A stretch of 64,000 bases of DNA from Thalassotalea profundi (GCF_014653195.1 NZ_BNAH01000004.1:235959-299958); one strand, 5' to 3'. Positions 1 to 10,341 are shown, counted from the stretch's first letter. Notes: a model not told the origin generated them from the letters alone. Numbers and translations are program-made.

Positions 1-138
1 TTCAACCCAGCTGTAGTATTGATGGTCATATTAATTACCATAGGGCTGTCTAATTTATGGTTAATTGATGAACAAATGTTTATGTTAAGTTTCATCTTTG
101 GTGGTCAAGAAATTTCAAAGCCTATAAATAAAGAATAA
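1..138 (+). CDS. C-terminal end of a membrane protein, truncated by the window edge
   Basis: An open frame runs from the first base to a TAA at 136-138, giving 45 residues. It begins FNPAVVLMVILITIGLSNLW and ends in a short polar tail. The first part is a hydrophobic stretch typical of a final transmembrane helix. The start and most of the protein lie outside the window, so no family can be named. Codon use and AT content match the neighbouring genes. Confidence 0.55.
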   Translation, partial: FNPAVVLMVILITIGLSNLWLIDEQMFMLSFIFGGQEISKPINKE

Positions 139-260
139 CAATAAAACAATAACGCCGAGGTTAGATAATATTTTAGGCTTGTTGGCGCTTTATTGTACAA
201 CCTAGCAAGCTGTTATTTTGTTGTTTACTATGGTGTTAGATTTTTAACGATGGATTATTT

Positions 261-680
261 ATGGAAAGAATTATTAAATTACTATGGAATTTCGGTGCTG
301 CTATTTTTTGGGGCGTATTAATTTTAGGGGTTCCTTTGTTTTTTTTACCTTTTTCCATGTGATCTGGTTGCGATATAATTGAGCATCAATCGTTCACATC
401 ACCTGATAATGAAAAAGAAGCTGTGGTTTTAATTCGCAATTGTGGCGCTACAACTCATTGGGAGACACAAATAGTCGTAAGAGAATTAGCTGATAAAGGA
501 AATCAAAATATATTAGTGAGATTAGATGGGCACCCAGAAAGCATAGAGTATAAAGTGTTATGGAAACCAGATAATACGATTGAAATAACAGGATTTAATT
601 TCAACGACCTACTTAGTTTTCACAGTCGAAATTTGGTAGGTGATATCGCAAAATCCATCATACAACCAAAGCCTCGCTAA
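261..680 (+). pseudogene. Small membrane-anchored protein with an in-frame TGA (probable pseudogene)
   Basis: ATG at 261 is preceded by a weak TGGA ribosome site. It opens 33 codons encoding a basic N-terminus and one hydrophobic helix ending LPFSM. A TGA follows at 360-362, and the same frame continues without another stop to 680. The downstream part starts SGCDIIEHQSF and contains RNCGATTHWETQ. A membrane anchor, a nearby Cys and a CGATT motif recall a family of small anchored proteins (I think DUF5412, from memory). The continuous frame on both sides argues for one gene broken by a single nonsense change. A GTG at 423 could give an 85-residue fragment without the anchor, but nothing supports its use. 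A sequencing error is also possible. Confidence 0.6.
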
Positions 681-857
681 TAATGTTTTGCGCTTAGTGA
701 CTTTCAAATAGACAGGCATTTAAGTGGTGACTTTGCTATTTTATAGTAAATTATTTAGCTTGCTTGTTTAAGATAATGATTCTTGAAAATGGAGTTTCAT
801 TTCCAGCTGAAGAATATTTCTCTTACCTAGTGTATAAAATGCAACAGGAGATTGTGC

Positions 858-1199
858 ATGAAATCTAAAATAATTTTCTCAATATTTATTCTTTTCATTT
901 TCATATTAGGCCTTGCTATCGGTTTGTATGGTGGAGTTAAAGTTGGCGCTTCACGTTCTGTCACTGAACTTTGGGCAGGGGCTAAAATAATGCAAGGTGC
1001 AATCTCGTATATTGATCAACAAAAGCCTGATAAAGCACGCTCACTTTTATGTAATTCTATAAAAACAAGAGTAGAGATTATGGATTTTGTTCAGCCGATA
1101 AAAAGTCGTGAATCGTCAAATGAAATTGAAGAGCTGGAGCACTATGTTTTTGGGCTAATAGAAGAAGATAAAAGCATATTGACTGCTACCTGCCCATGA
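858..1199 (+). CDS. Hypothetical single-pass membrane protein
   Basis: I do not recognise this 113-residue protein. The N-terminus is basic (MKSK), followed by a long hydrophobic segment at about residues 5-27, then a soluble part ending TATCP. The topology suggests an inner-membrane anchor with a periplasmic tail of about 85 residues. ATG at 858 is preferred over the upstream TTG at 852 because GGAG at 847-850 lies seven bases before it. The gene sits among other small orphan genes and has no obvious operon partner. Confidence 0.6.
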   Translation: MKSKIIFSIFILFIFILGLAIGLYGGVKVGASRSVTELWAGAKIMQGAISYIDQQKPDKARSLLCNSIKTRVEIMDFVQPIKSRESSNEIEELEHYVFGLIEEDKSILTATCP

Positions 1200-1209
1200 C
1201 GTTGTAATT

Positions 1210-1411
1210 ATGAGAGATTACAGCTATTTTTAGCCATCTACTAGTTTGGTCTAAGCTTTTAGATACTGGCGTTATCAATTATTTGTGGGTTTGGTTCGTT
1301 ATAGGACTTATTATGTCTTATTTGATGTGTAGAAGAACAGTGAAAGCATTGAATGAGCTGTTAGTAGATGCTTTTAGGCCGTTTTGCAATAAAAAAGTAT
1401 CTGTTCAGTAA
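1210..1411 (+). pseudogene. Possible frameshifted small membrane ORF
   Basis: ATG at 1210 encodes MRDYSYF and then meets TAG at 1231-1233, directly after a run of five T. In the next frame an open stretch continues to TAA at 1409-1411. It encodes SHLLVWSKLLDTG, a hydrophobic segment around YLWVWFVIGLIMSYLM and a basic tail. Removing one T from the run would join the parts into one protein of about 66 residues. I see no strong ribosome site. This may be a decayed gene or chance. Confidence 0.25.
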
Positions 1412-1479
1412 TTAACAAGGCCAATTTCTTGTAGAAAGGGAATTAATGTAAAACAACGTATTAAATTATGGAGGCGTAT

Positions 1480-1884
1480 ATGAAATTAACCGGAGAGTGT
1501 TTTTGTGGTGAAGTTAAATATGAGATAAATGGCTCATTACGAGATGCTAGGTCGTGTCATTGTTCTCGTTGTCGAAAAGTATTTAGTTCACAAGCATCGG
1601 CGTATGCGGTAATTGATGCATCTGAATTTCGTTGGGTTAAGGGAGTTGAGTTGTTAACTACATTTAAAAGTCAAAAAGACTTTGGTTTTCAATTTTGTAA
1701 GCGCTGCGGTTCTACGCTTTGTGGTACTTATAAAGATCAGGTTCATGGCATAACGTTAGGCTGTTTAAATGAAGATCCCAACATTGAAATTGGTCGACAT
1801 ATATTTGTAGGTTCAAAAGCAAGTTGGGAGGTTATACCTGACAGTATTGTACAATATGAAAAAAATTCACCGGAAGATTCATAA
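1480..1884 (+). CDS. GFA-fold zinc-binding protein (CENP-V/GFA family)
   Basis: This 134-residue protein has the features of the GFA family (PF04828), whose members were named after a glutathione-dependent formaldehyde-activating enzyme. The cysteine pattern is clear: GECFCGEVKY near the start, then SCHCSRCRK, then FCKRCGSTLCG in the middle. These residues form the structural zinc sites of the fold. The substrate of most members is unknown, so no reaction is assigned. ATG at 1480 is chosen because GGAGG at 1470-1474 is ideally placed before it; the in-frame ATG at 1468 would put that site inside the coding region. Confidence 0.85.
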   Translation: MKLTGECFCGEVKYEINGSLRDARSCHCSRCRKVFSSQASAYAVIDASEFRWVKGVELLTTFKSQKDFGFQFCKRCGSTLCGTYKDQVHGITLGCLNEDPNIEIGRHIFVGSKASWEVIPDSIVQYEKNSPEDS

Positions 1885-2075
1885 TCAACAGCTTTCATTG
1901 AAATACCATTTATTCTGTTAACAAACGTTTATATTTTGGCTTAATGATGTAGATCATAAAACAGCTAAAAAGGAATATCACTTTATTGTTTAACTTATAG
2001 GTTGAAGGTAGAGTATTTCGATATTTTGAATATATAAGTTGTATTTGTTTTACCAATTAATGCTGAGTAAATGCG

Positions 2076-2441
2076 ATGAAAATAGTAATAACGTTATTGT
2101 TAATGACAGGTTTATTTGCTTGTAGTAAGTCGATAGATATTAAGTTGGAGCCTGAAGTATATTTAGTGCTAAGCCAAGATGCCAAGCAAAGAATTTACAT
2201 TAATGAAAAAGATGAAGCTTATGTAACACTCTCTCAATGGTTAGATGATAATAAAGATGGGTGGTACGCCACATCGGGTCATTATTCTGGTGGTGTTTAT
2301 GTTAAATCTGGTGAATATGGTGTGCTGATCACTGATTTGAAAGTTATTATTTATTCAACTTTAGGCAAAGCGCCAAAAGCTATTTATGCTAAAAACATTA
2401 ACAGGGGAGAACTAGGTACGCTATTAAATTTTTCGAAATAG
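2076..2441 (+). CDS. Hypothetical lipoprotein
   Basis: This 121-residue protein starts with a short lipoprotein signal, MKIVITLLLMTGLFAC. The lipobox LFAC makes Cys16 the likely lipidated residue. The mature part is mixed in charge and has no motif I can name. Residue 17 is Ser rather than Asp, which favours outer-membrane rather than inner-membrane retention in enteric-type Lol sorting. It stands alone between intergenic stretches; the nearest downstream gene points the other way. Confidence 0.65.
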   Translation: MKIVITLLLMTGLFACSKSIDIKLEPEVYLVLSQDAKQRIYINEKDEAYVTLSQWLDDNKDGWYATSGHYSGGVYVKSGEYGVLITDLKVIIYSTLGKAPKAIYAKNINRGELGTLLNFSK

Positions 2442-2514
2442 GCTTTAATTAAGTGCTAGTTTATATTTTTAGTTATAGCTTAGTCATGGCTATAGAACCT
2501 ATAGAGGCAATAGA

Positions 2515-2883
2515 CTAACTTCCCCATTCTATTTCATCTAGTACTTTTCTTGCTTGGGCTACAGTACAGTCTGTTAAGGCCATTAGTTCGTTTACTGTGG
2601 TAAGGTTACGCTTTTTGGCCATTTCAAATAATGTTTGATGGGTAAGGGCTTGACGGTATGATGTTAAATGTTTTGCCAACCACAACCAGCTGTCCTCATT
2701 TGCTTCTTCTATTAAATGAATAACGCTACTAATTTGCTCAGGGGTCGCTTTAAGTCGCCAATTACGAGAACGACCAATACGGTTTAATTCACAGCCTTGC
2801 GATCTAATTTGCGCTTTTAGCGCGTAAGCTTTAAGTACGCGCCTTAAGAATGACGGTAGGATAATTTGCTCTACTTTGGCCAT
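2515..2883 (-). CDS. RRF_GI-type small protein ('ribosome recycling factor family')
   Basis: This 122-residue basic protein resembles the short gammaproteobacterial family annotated as 'ribosome recycling factor family' (RRF_GI, PF12614, from memory). Recognisable parts are KVEQIILPSFLRRVLKAYALK near the start, the SRNWRLKA segment with its Trp, and a C-terminal half with a helix-turn-helix look (MALTDCTVAQARKVLDEIEW). It is much shorter than true Frr (about 185 residues) and should not be taken as the recycling factor. The ATG at 2883 is preferred to the TTG eight codons upstream. A terminator hairpin at 2901-2933 separates it from the gene before it. Confidence 0.65.
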   Translation of the reverse strand: MAKVEQIILPSFLRRVLKAYALKAQIRSQGCELNRIGRSRNWRLKATPEQISSVIHLIEEANEDSWLWLAKHLTSYRQALTHQTLFEMAKKRNLTTVNELMALTDCTVAQARKVLDEIEWGS

Positions 2884-2900
2884 AATAAAATAAGTTGAGA

Positions 2901-2933
2901 TAATCAAAAAATAAAGCCAGCAAATGCTGGCTT
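2901..2933 (-). terminator. Rho-independent terminator between 2953-3750 and the RRF_GI gene
   Basis: On the minus strand AAGCCAGC, a four-base loop and GCTGGCTT form a perfect eight-pair stem, followed by a tract rich in T (TATTTTTTG). It ends the upstream membrane-protein transcript about 20 bases before the next gene's ATG, so that gene probably depends on readthrough or on a promoter overlapping the hairpin. Confidence 0.75.
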
Positions 2934-2952
2934 AGTTGAATTATGTAAAGGC

Positions 2953-3750
2953 TTACCATTTCTTTTTTGGTTGAAAAAGTAAATCCAAGTCGTCTTCTTC
3001 TGCTTTGGCTTTTTTGGCCGCGTCTGCTGCATTTGTACTTTTTAATGCTTCGGTAATATCAAGTAACTGCTCTTCTAATTCTGCGGTTTTAGCCGTTGTA
3101 TATTCACTTTGCTTAGGGTGATCTTTTAACGTCTGTAATGCCTTTTCAAAGTATTGTCGAGCAGAGCCAAGCATTTCTTTTTGGAATGCTTGTTTTCCAC
3201 GCTTATGTAAACTTTCGATATTAATCTTAAGTTGCATTGCATCAAGTTTAAGGTCTTCAGCCATGAAGTTTTGGGCATCGAGCGCACCTTTACTTTGTTC
3301 TGAACGAAGAATAGCACGTAATTTTTTTATTGTTTGCAAAATGAAGACTAGTTGTTGTTCATTGTCGGGTAGGATAAAGGTTTCGGCAGTTTGGGTATTA
3401 GCGTTAAGGTCTTTGGTTGCGCTTAAGCGGGCCTGCATTTCTTGAACACGGGTTTTGAAGGCTTTTGTTTCAGGAATAATCGCCAACATTGCCTTGGCGG
3501 CATTAAGACTACGCTGATGCAAAATTTCTGTCAGTTTGGGATTAGGTGGTATATGAGCCATATTAACGAGTAGCTCTTCAGTTTCATCGATAATTGCTTT
3601 TTGCTTGGCCGCTTTAGCTCTTTTTTCTTGTTCTATTTTTGCTTTGTGTTGTTGAATAGCGTTTACACCAACTACGATAACAATCAACGCAACAACTAAG
3701 CTTATAATTATACCCATGTATATATTCCAATTAAGAATTTTAAACTGCAT
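2953..3750 (-). CDS. Hypothetical membrane-anchored coiled-coil protein
   Basis: This 265-residue protein has one transmembrane helix near the N-terminus (about residues 11-31, ...YMGIIISLVVALIVIVVGV). A strongly charged helical region follows, with EQEKRAKAAKQKA and a second helical part near FQKEMLGSARQYFEKALQTL that looks like a single TPR-type hairpin. The C-terminus is acidic and then basic (AEEDDLDLLFQPKKKW). I do not recognise a named family. It is transcribed divergently from cysB and is followed by a strong terminator. Confidence 0.65.
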   Translation of the reverse strand: MQFKILNWNIYMGIIISLVVALIVIVVGVNAIQQHKAKIEQEKRAKAAKQKAIIDETEELLVNMAHIPPNPKLTEILHQRSLNAAKAMLAIIPETKAFKTRVQEMQARLSATKDLNANTQTAETFILPDNEQQLVFILQTIKKLRAILRSEQSKGALDAQNFMAEDLKLDAMQLKINIESLHKRGKQAFQKEMLGSARQYFEKALQTLKDHPKQSEYTTAKTAELEEQLLDITEALKSTNAADAAKKAKAEEDDLDLLFQPKKKW

Positions 3751-4009
3751 TACCAGTCTACAAAAAATGTAGGACTAAGCAAAGTGTTAACTATATTTTA
3801 ATTTATTAACTATAGCTTATTCAGTAAACTTAGTACCTGTTGTAATTTAATTACATATTTATAAGTGACAAATAACAAATGTTACTTTTTTTACCATAAT
3901 TGATGTAATAAACCGCAAATAGGCTTGTTTATTAAACTTAAATGAAATTTTTTTACAAAAAAAGTAAAATTATTATGGAATATATGTTCGATTAAGTATA
4001 TATTTTTGA

Positions 4010-5008
<999 letters not shown>

Positions 5009-5040
5009 TATATTAGTAATAGTTAATAATGAGTTAAATA

Positions 5041-5069
5041 AAAACGCCAGCAAGTGCTGGCGTTTTTTG
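5041..5069. terminator. Terminator between convergent cysB and sdaA
   Basis: ACGCCAGC, the loop AAGT and GCTGGCGT form a perfect stem, followed by TTTTTT on the plus strand and preceded by AAAA, which reads as T on the minus strand. It can serve both converging genes. Confidence 0.85.
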
Positions 5070-5082
5070 TGGTTATTACAAA

Positions 5083-6459
5083 TTAACATTCAATAATATT
5101 TACCGCTAAGCCGCCACGCGATGTTTCTTTATATTTGGTTTTCATATCGTTACCTGTTTCCCACATCGTTTTGATCACTTTGTCTAAAGATACTTTTTGC
5201 GTACCCGTTCCACGTAAGGCAAGCCGAGAAGCATTAATTGCTTTAACTGAACCCATGGCATTACGTTCAATACATGGGACTTGTACAAGTCCTCCTACCG
5301 GATCGCATGTTAAGCCTAAGTTATGCTCCATGCCTATTTCTGCCGCATTTTCTACTTGTTTTGGGCTACCCCCCATAATTTCAGTAAGTGCCCCCGCTGC
5401 CATAGAACAAGCGACACCGACTTCTGCTTGGCAGCCACCTTCAGCGCCAGATATTGTTGCATTGGTTTTATATAAAATACCAATTGCAGCAGCGGTTAAT
5501 AAATAACGAATACAAGTATCGTCATCTACTTTCTTTATAAATTTGTCGTAATAACACAAAACGGCAGGAATAATTCCCGCAGCACCATTAGTAGGTGCGG
5601 TAACCACACGACTACCAGCAGCATTTTCTTCATTTACCGCTAAAGCAAACAAATTAACCCAATCCATCGCTGATAAAGGATCATTATTATTTTCTATAGA
5701 TAACGAATGAAATAATGCAGGGGCACGACGATTAACTTTTAAGCCGCCGGGTAAGATACCTTCGGTTTTCATGCCTCGACTCACACTTTGATACATAGCT
5801 TCCCAGATCGCTACAAGTTGTTTTCTGACTGTAGCTTCATCATTTAGGCACTTTTCGTTATCCATCATAATAGTGCTAATGCGAAGTCCCTTTTCTTTGG
5901 TAATACTGAGTAATTCATCTGCAGTTGAAAACTTGTGAGGTCTATCTATATTTGAATGTAGTGATAAAGCCTTGTCTTTTTCTTTTTCAAAGTCACAATC
6001 TTGAACAATAAAGCCACCACCAATGCTGTAATAGGTTTCTTCAAATAGTAACTCTTTGCCTTGATAAGCAAATAATGTCATTGCATTAGCATGGGCAGGT
6101 AATGTTTTTCGGCGATGATAAACAATAGCATTCTCTTTTGGAAAACCGATTTCTTTTTGATGCATCAAGTTTATTTTTTCACTACTGACCACTTGAGCCA
6201 GTATTTGGTCGATTGAATCAACCGCGATATCTTCGGGTGTTTCACCTGACAATCCTAAAATGACGGCTTTACCTGTACCATGGCCGATACCTGTTTGCCC
6301 TAAAGAACCAAAAAGCTCACACTTTACTCTATCTGTCTTCGATAATAGATTATTTTCAACCAAATGTTCGGCAAATAACTTTGCCGCTTTCATTGGTCCT
6401 ACAGTATGAGAGCTGGATGGACCAATACCAATAGAAAACATATCAAATACACTAATCAT
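5083..6459 (-). CDS. sdaA: L-serine ammonia-lyase (serine deaminase), iron-sulfur type
   Basis: This enzyme converts L-serine to pyruvate and ammonia using an oxygen-sensitive 4Fe-4S cluster. At 458 residues it is the single-chain form, like E. coli SdaA (454). The N-terminal beta domain starts [19 protein letters not shown], the family hallmark. The C-terminal alpha domain has [14 protein letters not shown] and the cluster cysteines in [19 protein letters not shown] and VQVPCIERN. It follows nudL and pabB on the same strand, with a 132-base gap that may hold its own promoter. This order matches E. coli. Confidence 0.95.
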   Translation of the reverse strand: MISVFDMFSIGIGPSSSHTVGPMKAAKLFAEHLVENNLLSKTDRVKCELFGSLGQTGIGHGTGKAVILGLSGETPEDIAVDSIDQILAQVVSSEKINLMHQKEIGFPKENAIVYHRRKTLPAHANAMTLFAYQGKELLFEETYYSIGGGFIVQDCDFEKEKDKALSLHSNIDRPHKFSTADELLSITKEKGLRISTIMMDNEKCLNDEATVRKQLVAIWEAMYQSVSRGMKTEGILPGGLKVNRRAPALFHSLSIENNNDPLSAMDWVNLFALAVNEENAAGSRVVTAPTNGAAGIIPAVLCYYDKFIKKVDDDTCIRYLLTAAAIGILYKTNATISGAEGGCQAEVGVACSMAAGALTEIMGGSPKQVENAAEIGMEHNLGLTCDPVGGLVQVPCIERNAMGSVKAINASRLALRGTGTQKVSLDKVIKTMWETGNDMKTKYKETSRGGLAVNIIEC

Positions 6460-6591
6460 GGGGTAAACCTGAATTATTGTCAGCTATTAGGTGACTGTTA
6501 AAAATTATTTTCGGTAATGGTAACTGAAAGTTATCGAACAGTTAAACAAAATATTTTCATATTATAGTTTGAATTGGTTAAATAACCGAAT

Positions 6592-7176
6592 TTAGGGTTG
6601 TAATTGTTCTGCTAATTTTTTTAAGATTGAGGCGGTTACCCCCCAAATGTTGTAATGCTTGTATGGCATGAAGTAGACGGAGTGGGTGGTTAAGTTATGA
6701 TAAAGATTTAACGCAATATGATTATTGCTATTGAGGAAATGGTTTAAAGGTACATGAAAAATTTCTGCAACTTCATTGGTATTTAAACAATACTGACAAG
6801 GGGGATCAATAAAGCCAAGAACAGGAGTTATATGATAACCTGTTGCTGTGTGATAAGTTGGCAATGTACCTACCACTGTGATGTTGTTCTCGCTGACGCC
6901 TATTTCTTCTTGGGTTTCTCTAAGCGCAGTGGCTATTTCATTAATATCGTATTCTTCAACTTTACCGCCGGGAAAACTAATTTGTCCGGCATGATGTTTT
7001 AAATGACTAGCTCGTAATGTAAGAATAACCTCCAGTTGATCGTTTTGTTCAATAATTGGAATTAACACAGCGGCTCGGGTTAAGTTTTTCCCAAGCACAA
7101 AAGGGGGCTTTTGACTCGGCATTAGCGAAGCGGTGTTATTGAATAAAAATTGCGTTAAAAACGTTTCTTTTCTCAT
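6592..7176 (-). CDS. nudL: Nudix hydrolase, coenzyme A pyrophosphatase type
   Basis: The 194-residue protein carries a complete Nudix box: FPGGKVEEYDINEIATALRE followed by TQEEIG, which provides the metal-binding glutamates. The extended LTLRASHLKHHAGQISFPGGK lead-in is typical of the CoA pyrophosphatase branch (NudL/YeaB), which cuts CoA and its derivatives to phosphopantetheine and 3',5'-ADP. Activity has been hard to show for the E. coli member, so substrate is inferred from family. Its ATG lies one base after the pabB stop, so the two are translationally linked. Confidence 0.9.
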   Translation of the reverse strand: MRKETFLTQFLFNNTASLMPSQKPPFVLGKNLTRAAVLIPIIEQNDQLEVILTLRASHLKHHAGQISFPGGKVEEYDINEIATALRETQEEIGVSENNITVVGTLPTYHTATGYHITPVLGFIDPPCQYCLNTNEVAEIFHVPLNHFLNSNNHIALNLYHNLTTHSVYFMPYKHYNIWGVTASILKKLAEQLQP

Positions 7177-7177
7177 T

Positions 7178-8599
7178 TTATAACTGGGCGAGTATTGGTA
7201 GTATTTTATTTACTTTATCTAAACTCTCTTGATATTCAGAGTCTACTTGCGAATCAGCAACAATGCCACCACCCGCCCAGCAATGTATATTTTTTTCGAT
7301 ACACACCAATGTGCGTATGGTAATGCTAGTATCCATATTTCCACAGGCTGAGATATAACCAATAGAACCACAATAAATTGACCTTCGTTGTGGTTCTAAT
7401 TCATCAATAATTTCCATTGCTCGTATTTTAGGTGCTCCTGTTATTGAGCCTCCAGGAAATGCTGCGCGTAATAAGTCGTGTGCACCGTATTGCTCAGATA
7501 AAGTCCCCTCAACTGTACTAACTAAGTGGTGAACGGCAGGGAAGCTTTCTATTTCAAATAGCTTCGGGACTTTGACTGTTCCGGCTTGACAAACTCGGCT
7601 GATATCATTTCGCAGTAAATCAACGATCATTAAGTTTTCAGCACGATCTTTCTCTGAGTTTAATAATTTCTCGGCATTTGTTTTATCTTGGCGTGGATCG
7701 CTACTACGTACTTGGGTACCTTTTATTGGCTTACTTTCTACTTTATTGTCATTTAATTTTAAAAAGCGCTCAGGTGATACACTTAAAATAGCTCTATTAT
7801 CAAAACGCATAAATGCCGAAAAAGGTGCTTGATTTTTTTCTCGTAAGGCTAAATAGGCCAAAAACTCATTACCTTGATAAGCAGCCGAAAAGCGCTGTGT
7901 TAAATTAATTTGATAACAGTCGCCAGATAATAGATATTGCTGAATCCTATCAAATTTATCATGGTAGTCTTGTTTGCTGATATTAGTTTGCCATGAAGTG
8001 TTGAGTGTGAAAGCTTGCTTGTTAGCTGATGTTTTCGTGTCTCTTAGTAAATTATTTATTTGATTCGTTATAACGCTTCTTTCTTGTTCAGGACAAATAA
8101 GGTAATAAGTTTTTTCTTTGCGATGATAAATTATCGCTTGGTTATAAATCCCCACTGCCATTTCAGGCATATTAATGTCTTGCACTGCTTGGCTGGGTAG
8201 CGTTTCAAAACACCGGCCTAAGTCATATGAAAAATAACCTAAACTGCCACCATAAAAGGGTAAGTCCCCCTGATTTATTTGATACTTTTCAAAGATATTT
8301 TGTTGTGTTTGCTCAAGTAAGGTAAGGGGATCATCGTTACTTTGTGTTGTTGAATTTTCCTTAACATGGCTAATCGTTGTCGTGGTTTGCTTACTAATAT
8401 TGCAAATTTCGGCTACAACCGTAGCAACGGGCTGCCACACCATGATATCGAACTGGCTGTCGATATGATCACTATCGCACGAATCTAACCACATTGCCCA
8501 CGACTGGTTTTCTAAGAGAGAAAACACTTCACTAGGAAGTAAGCTTTGACTAAAGTGCAAAGGCATCGCACTTATTTTTTGTTTATTATATTCTAACAA
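7178..8599 (-). CDS. pabB: Aminodeoxychorismate synthase component I
   Basis: PabB aminates chorismate to 4-amino-4-deoxychorismate, the first step towards p-aminobenzoate and folate, using ammonia from PabA. The 473-residue sequence has the N-terminal subdomain (GSLGYFSYDLGR) and the chorismate-binding domain with SPERFLKL, SKPIKGTQVR, DLLRNDISRVCQ and FPGGSITGAPK. The PIKGT lysine is the one that distinguishes PabB from TrpE. TTG at 8599 is likely the start: AGG at 8608-8610 lies eight bases before it, and the length before the conserved WAM segment fits E. coli PabB; the in-frame ATG at 8566 lacks a ribosome site. No pabA is in the window. Confidence 0.93.
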   Translation of the reverse strand: MLEYNKQKISAMPLHFSQSLLPSEVFSLLENQSWAMWLDSCDSDHIDSQFDIMVWQPVATVVAEICNISKQTTTTISHVKENSTTQSNDDPLTLLEQTQQNIFEKYQINQGDLPFYGGSLGYFSYDLGRCFETLPSQAVQDINMPEMAVGIYNQAIIYHRKEKTYYLICPEQERSVITNQINNLLRDTKTSANKQAFTLNTSWQTNISKQDYHDKFDRIQQYLLSGDCYQINLTQRFSAAYQGNEFLAYLALREKNQAPFSAFMRFDNRAILSVSPERFLKLNDNKVESKPIKGTQVRSSDPRQDKTNAEKLLNSEKDRAENLMIVDLLRNDISRVCQAGTVKVPKLFEIESFPAVHHLVSTVEGTLSEQYGAHDLLRAAFPGGSITGAPKIRAMEIIDELEPQRRSIYCGSIGYISACGNMDTSITIRTLVCIEKNIHCWAGGGIVADSQVDSEYQESLDKVNKILPILAQL

Positions 8600-8720
8600 G
8601 ATAGTTACCTTAGGTTTGTACTGGCAGGCTCGTTACAAGCAGGGTATCATATCGGCAAATTTATAACTTTCAACAATAGATTGTTCAATAGAGCAATTCT
8701 AACGCGTCCCAAGGGTAGTT

Positions 8721-10235
8721 ATGGCTATTATAAAACAACAAGACTTAATTGAAAGTATTGCAGATGCGCTGCAATACATCTCTTATTATCATCCATTAGA
8801 TTTTGTTCAAGCATTAGAAAAAGCATATTACAAAGAGCAAAGTAAAGCGGCAAAAGATGCAATAGCACAAATCTTAATTAACTCGCGTATGTCGGCTCAT
8901 GGCAAACGTCCTATATGTCAAGATACTGGAATTGTTACTTGTTTTGTAAAAGTAGGTATGGGAGTTCAGTGGGATAAAACAGACATGACTGTTCAACAAA
9001 TGGTTGATGAAGGTACTCGCCGCGCTTACCTTAATCCTGATAATCCTTTAAGAGCGTCTATTGTTGCAGACCCTACTGGGGCCAGAAAAAACACTAAAGA
9101 TAATACGCCTTCTGTCGTTCATATTGATATGGTTGAAGGTAACGAAATTGAAGTGATGATTGCCGCAAAAGGCGGTGGTAGTGAAAATAAAACTAAAATG
9201 GCAATGTTAAATCCAAGCGATTCTATTGCTGATTGGGTAGTGAAAACCTTACCCAGTATGGGAGCAGGTTGGTGTCCACCGGGTATGTTAGGTATAGGTG
9301 TTGGTGGAACGGCTGAAAAAGCCGCAGTACTTGCTAAAGAAAGCTTAATGGAGCCCGTAGATATTCAAGAATTACTTGATCGTGGCCCTCAAAATGCAGA
9401 AGAAGAGTTACGTTTAGAAATTTATGATCGTGTTAATAAGTTAGGTATTGGTGCACAAGGTCTTGGTGGTTTAACAACGGTAGTTGATGTCAAAATTAAT
9501 TCAGCGCCAACGCATGCGGCGTCTAAACCAGTAGTTATGATCCCTAACTGTGCAGCAACACGCCATGTACACTTTCATTTAGATGGTTCAGGACCGGCGG
9601 ATCTTACGCCGCCTAAATTAGAAGATTGGCCTGAAATTACCTGGGAAGTTGGTGAAGATGTTCGTCGTGTGAATGTTGATGGCTTAACTAAAGCCGATAT
9701 CGCGCAATGGAAAACTGGAGAAACGGTCTTATTAAGCGGCACTATTTTAACGGGTCGAGATGCGGCACATAAACGTATTCAAGAAATGTTAAATAATGGC
9801 GAAGAGTTACCGGTAGATTTTACCGATAAATTTATTTATTACGTTGGCCCTGTTGATGCTATAGGTGATGAAGCGGTTGGCCCAGCGGGACCAACAACAG
9901 CAACCCGTATGGATAAATTTAGCGAACTTATGCTAGCTAAAACAGGCTTATTAGGTTCTATAGGTAAATCTGAACGTGGTGCGGCAACCTGTGAAAACAT
10001 TAAAAAACATAAATCTGTTTATTTAATGGCAGTAGGTGGCGCAGCTTATTTAGTGTCTAAAGCAATTAAAAAAGCAAGAGTTGTTGCTTTTGAAGATTTA
10101 GGTATGGAAGCTATTTATGAATTTGTTGTTGAAGACATGCCGGTAACGGTAGCCGTTGATTCTACTGGAGAATCGGCTCATGTGACAGGGCCTCAAATTT
10201 GGCAGAAAAAAATTGAAGTAATGGACAGTAAATAA
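8721..10235 (+). CDS. fumA: Fumarate hydratase, class I (4Fe-4S)
   Basis: This enzyme interconverts fumarate and malate in the TCA cycle. The 504-residue product joins the alpha and beta domains of class I fumarases in one chain, like FumA/FumB of E. coli (548) but shorter. Cys66 in RPICQDTG, the Cys in IPNCAATRHVHF and the Cys in GAATCEN are the expected iron-sulfur ligands. AFEDLGMEAIYEF and DSTGESAHVTGP are the conserved C-terminal signatures. AAGGG lies about six bases before the ATG. It is divergent from pabB and ends at a strong terminator. Naming it fumA rather than fumB or another paralogue is by similarity only. Confidence 0.92.
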   Translation: MAIIKQQDLIESIADALQYISYYHPLDFVQALEKAYYKEQSKAAKDAIAQILINSRMSAHGKRPICQDTGIVTCFVKVGMGVQWDKTDMTVQQMVDEGTRRAYLNPDNPLRASIVADPTGARKNTKDNTPSVVHIDMVEGNEIEVMIAAKGGGSENKTKMAMLNPSDSIADWVVKTLPSMGAGWCPPGMLGIGVGGTAEKAAVLAKESLMEPVDIQELLDRGPQNAEEELRLEIYDRVNKLGIGAQGLGGLTTVVDVKINSAPTHAASKPVVMIPNCAATRHVHFHLDGSGPADLTPPKLEDWPEITWEVGEDVRRVNVDGLTKADIAQWKTGETVLLSGTILTGRDAAHKRIQEMLNNGEELPVDFTDKFIYYVGPVDAIGDEAVGPAGPTTATRMDKFSELMLAKTGLLGSIGKSERGAATCENIKKHKSVYLMAVGGAAYLVSKAIKKARVVAFEDLGMEAIYEFVVEDMPVTVAVDSTGESAHVTGPQIWQKKIEVMDSK

Positions 10236-10271
10236 CGTTTGCCAATTGAAAAATACTATCGTTAACTCATT

Positions 10272-10299
10272 AAAAAGCCTGCATAGCGCAGGCTTTTTT
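10272..10299 (+). terminator. Terminator after the fumarase gene
   Basis: AAAAAGCCTGC, a short loop and GCAGGCTTTTTT make a GC-rich stem followed by a T tract, 37 bases after the stop codon. Confidence 0.85.
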
Positions 10300-10341
10300 A
10301 ATTTTGGAAATGTCCTGTTGAGCCGTTATAAAACCGATATT

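Noticed and set aside
423..680. Separate 85-residue gene starting at GTG 423
   Set aside because: The frame joins perfectly to the upstream membrane-anchor part across one TGA, so it is better treated as part of one broken gene.
774..786. Possible Fur box (GATAATGATTCTT)
   Set aside because: Only about half of the consensus matches and no iron gene is near.
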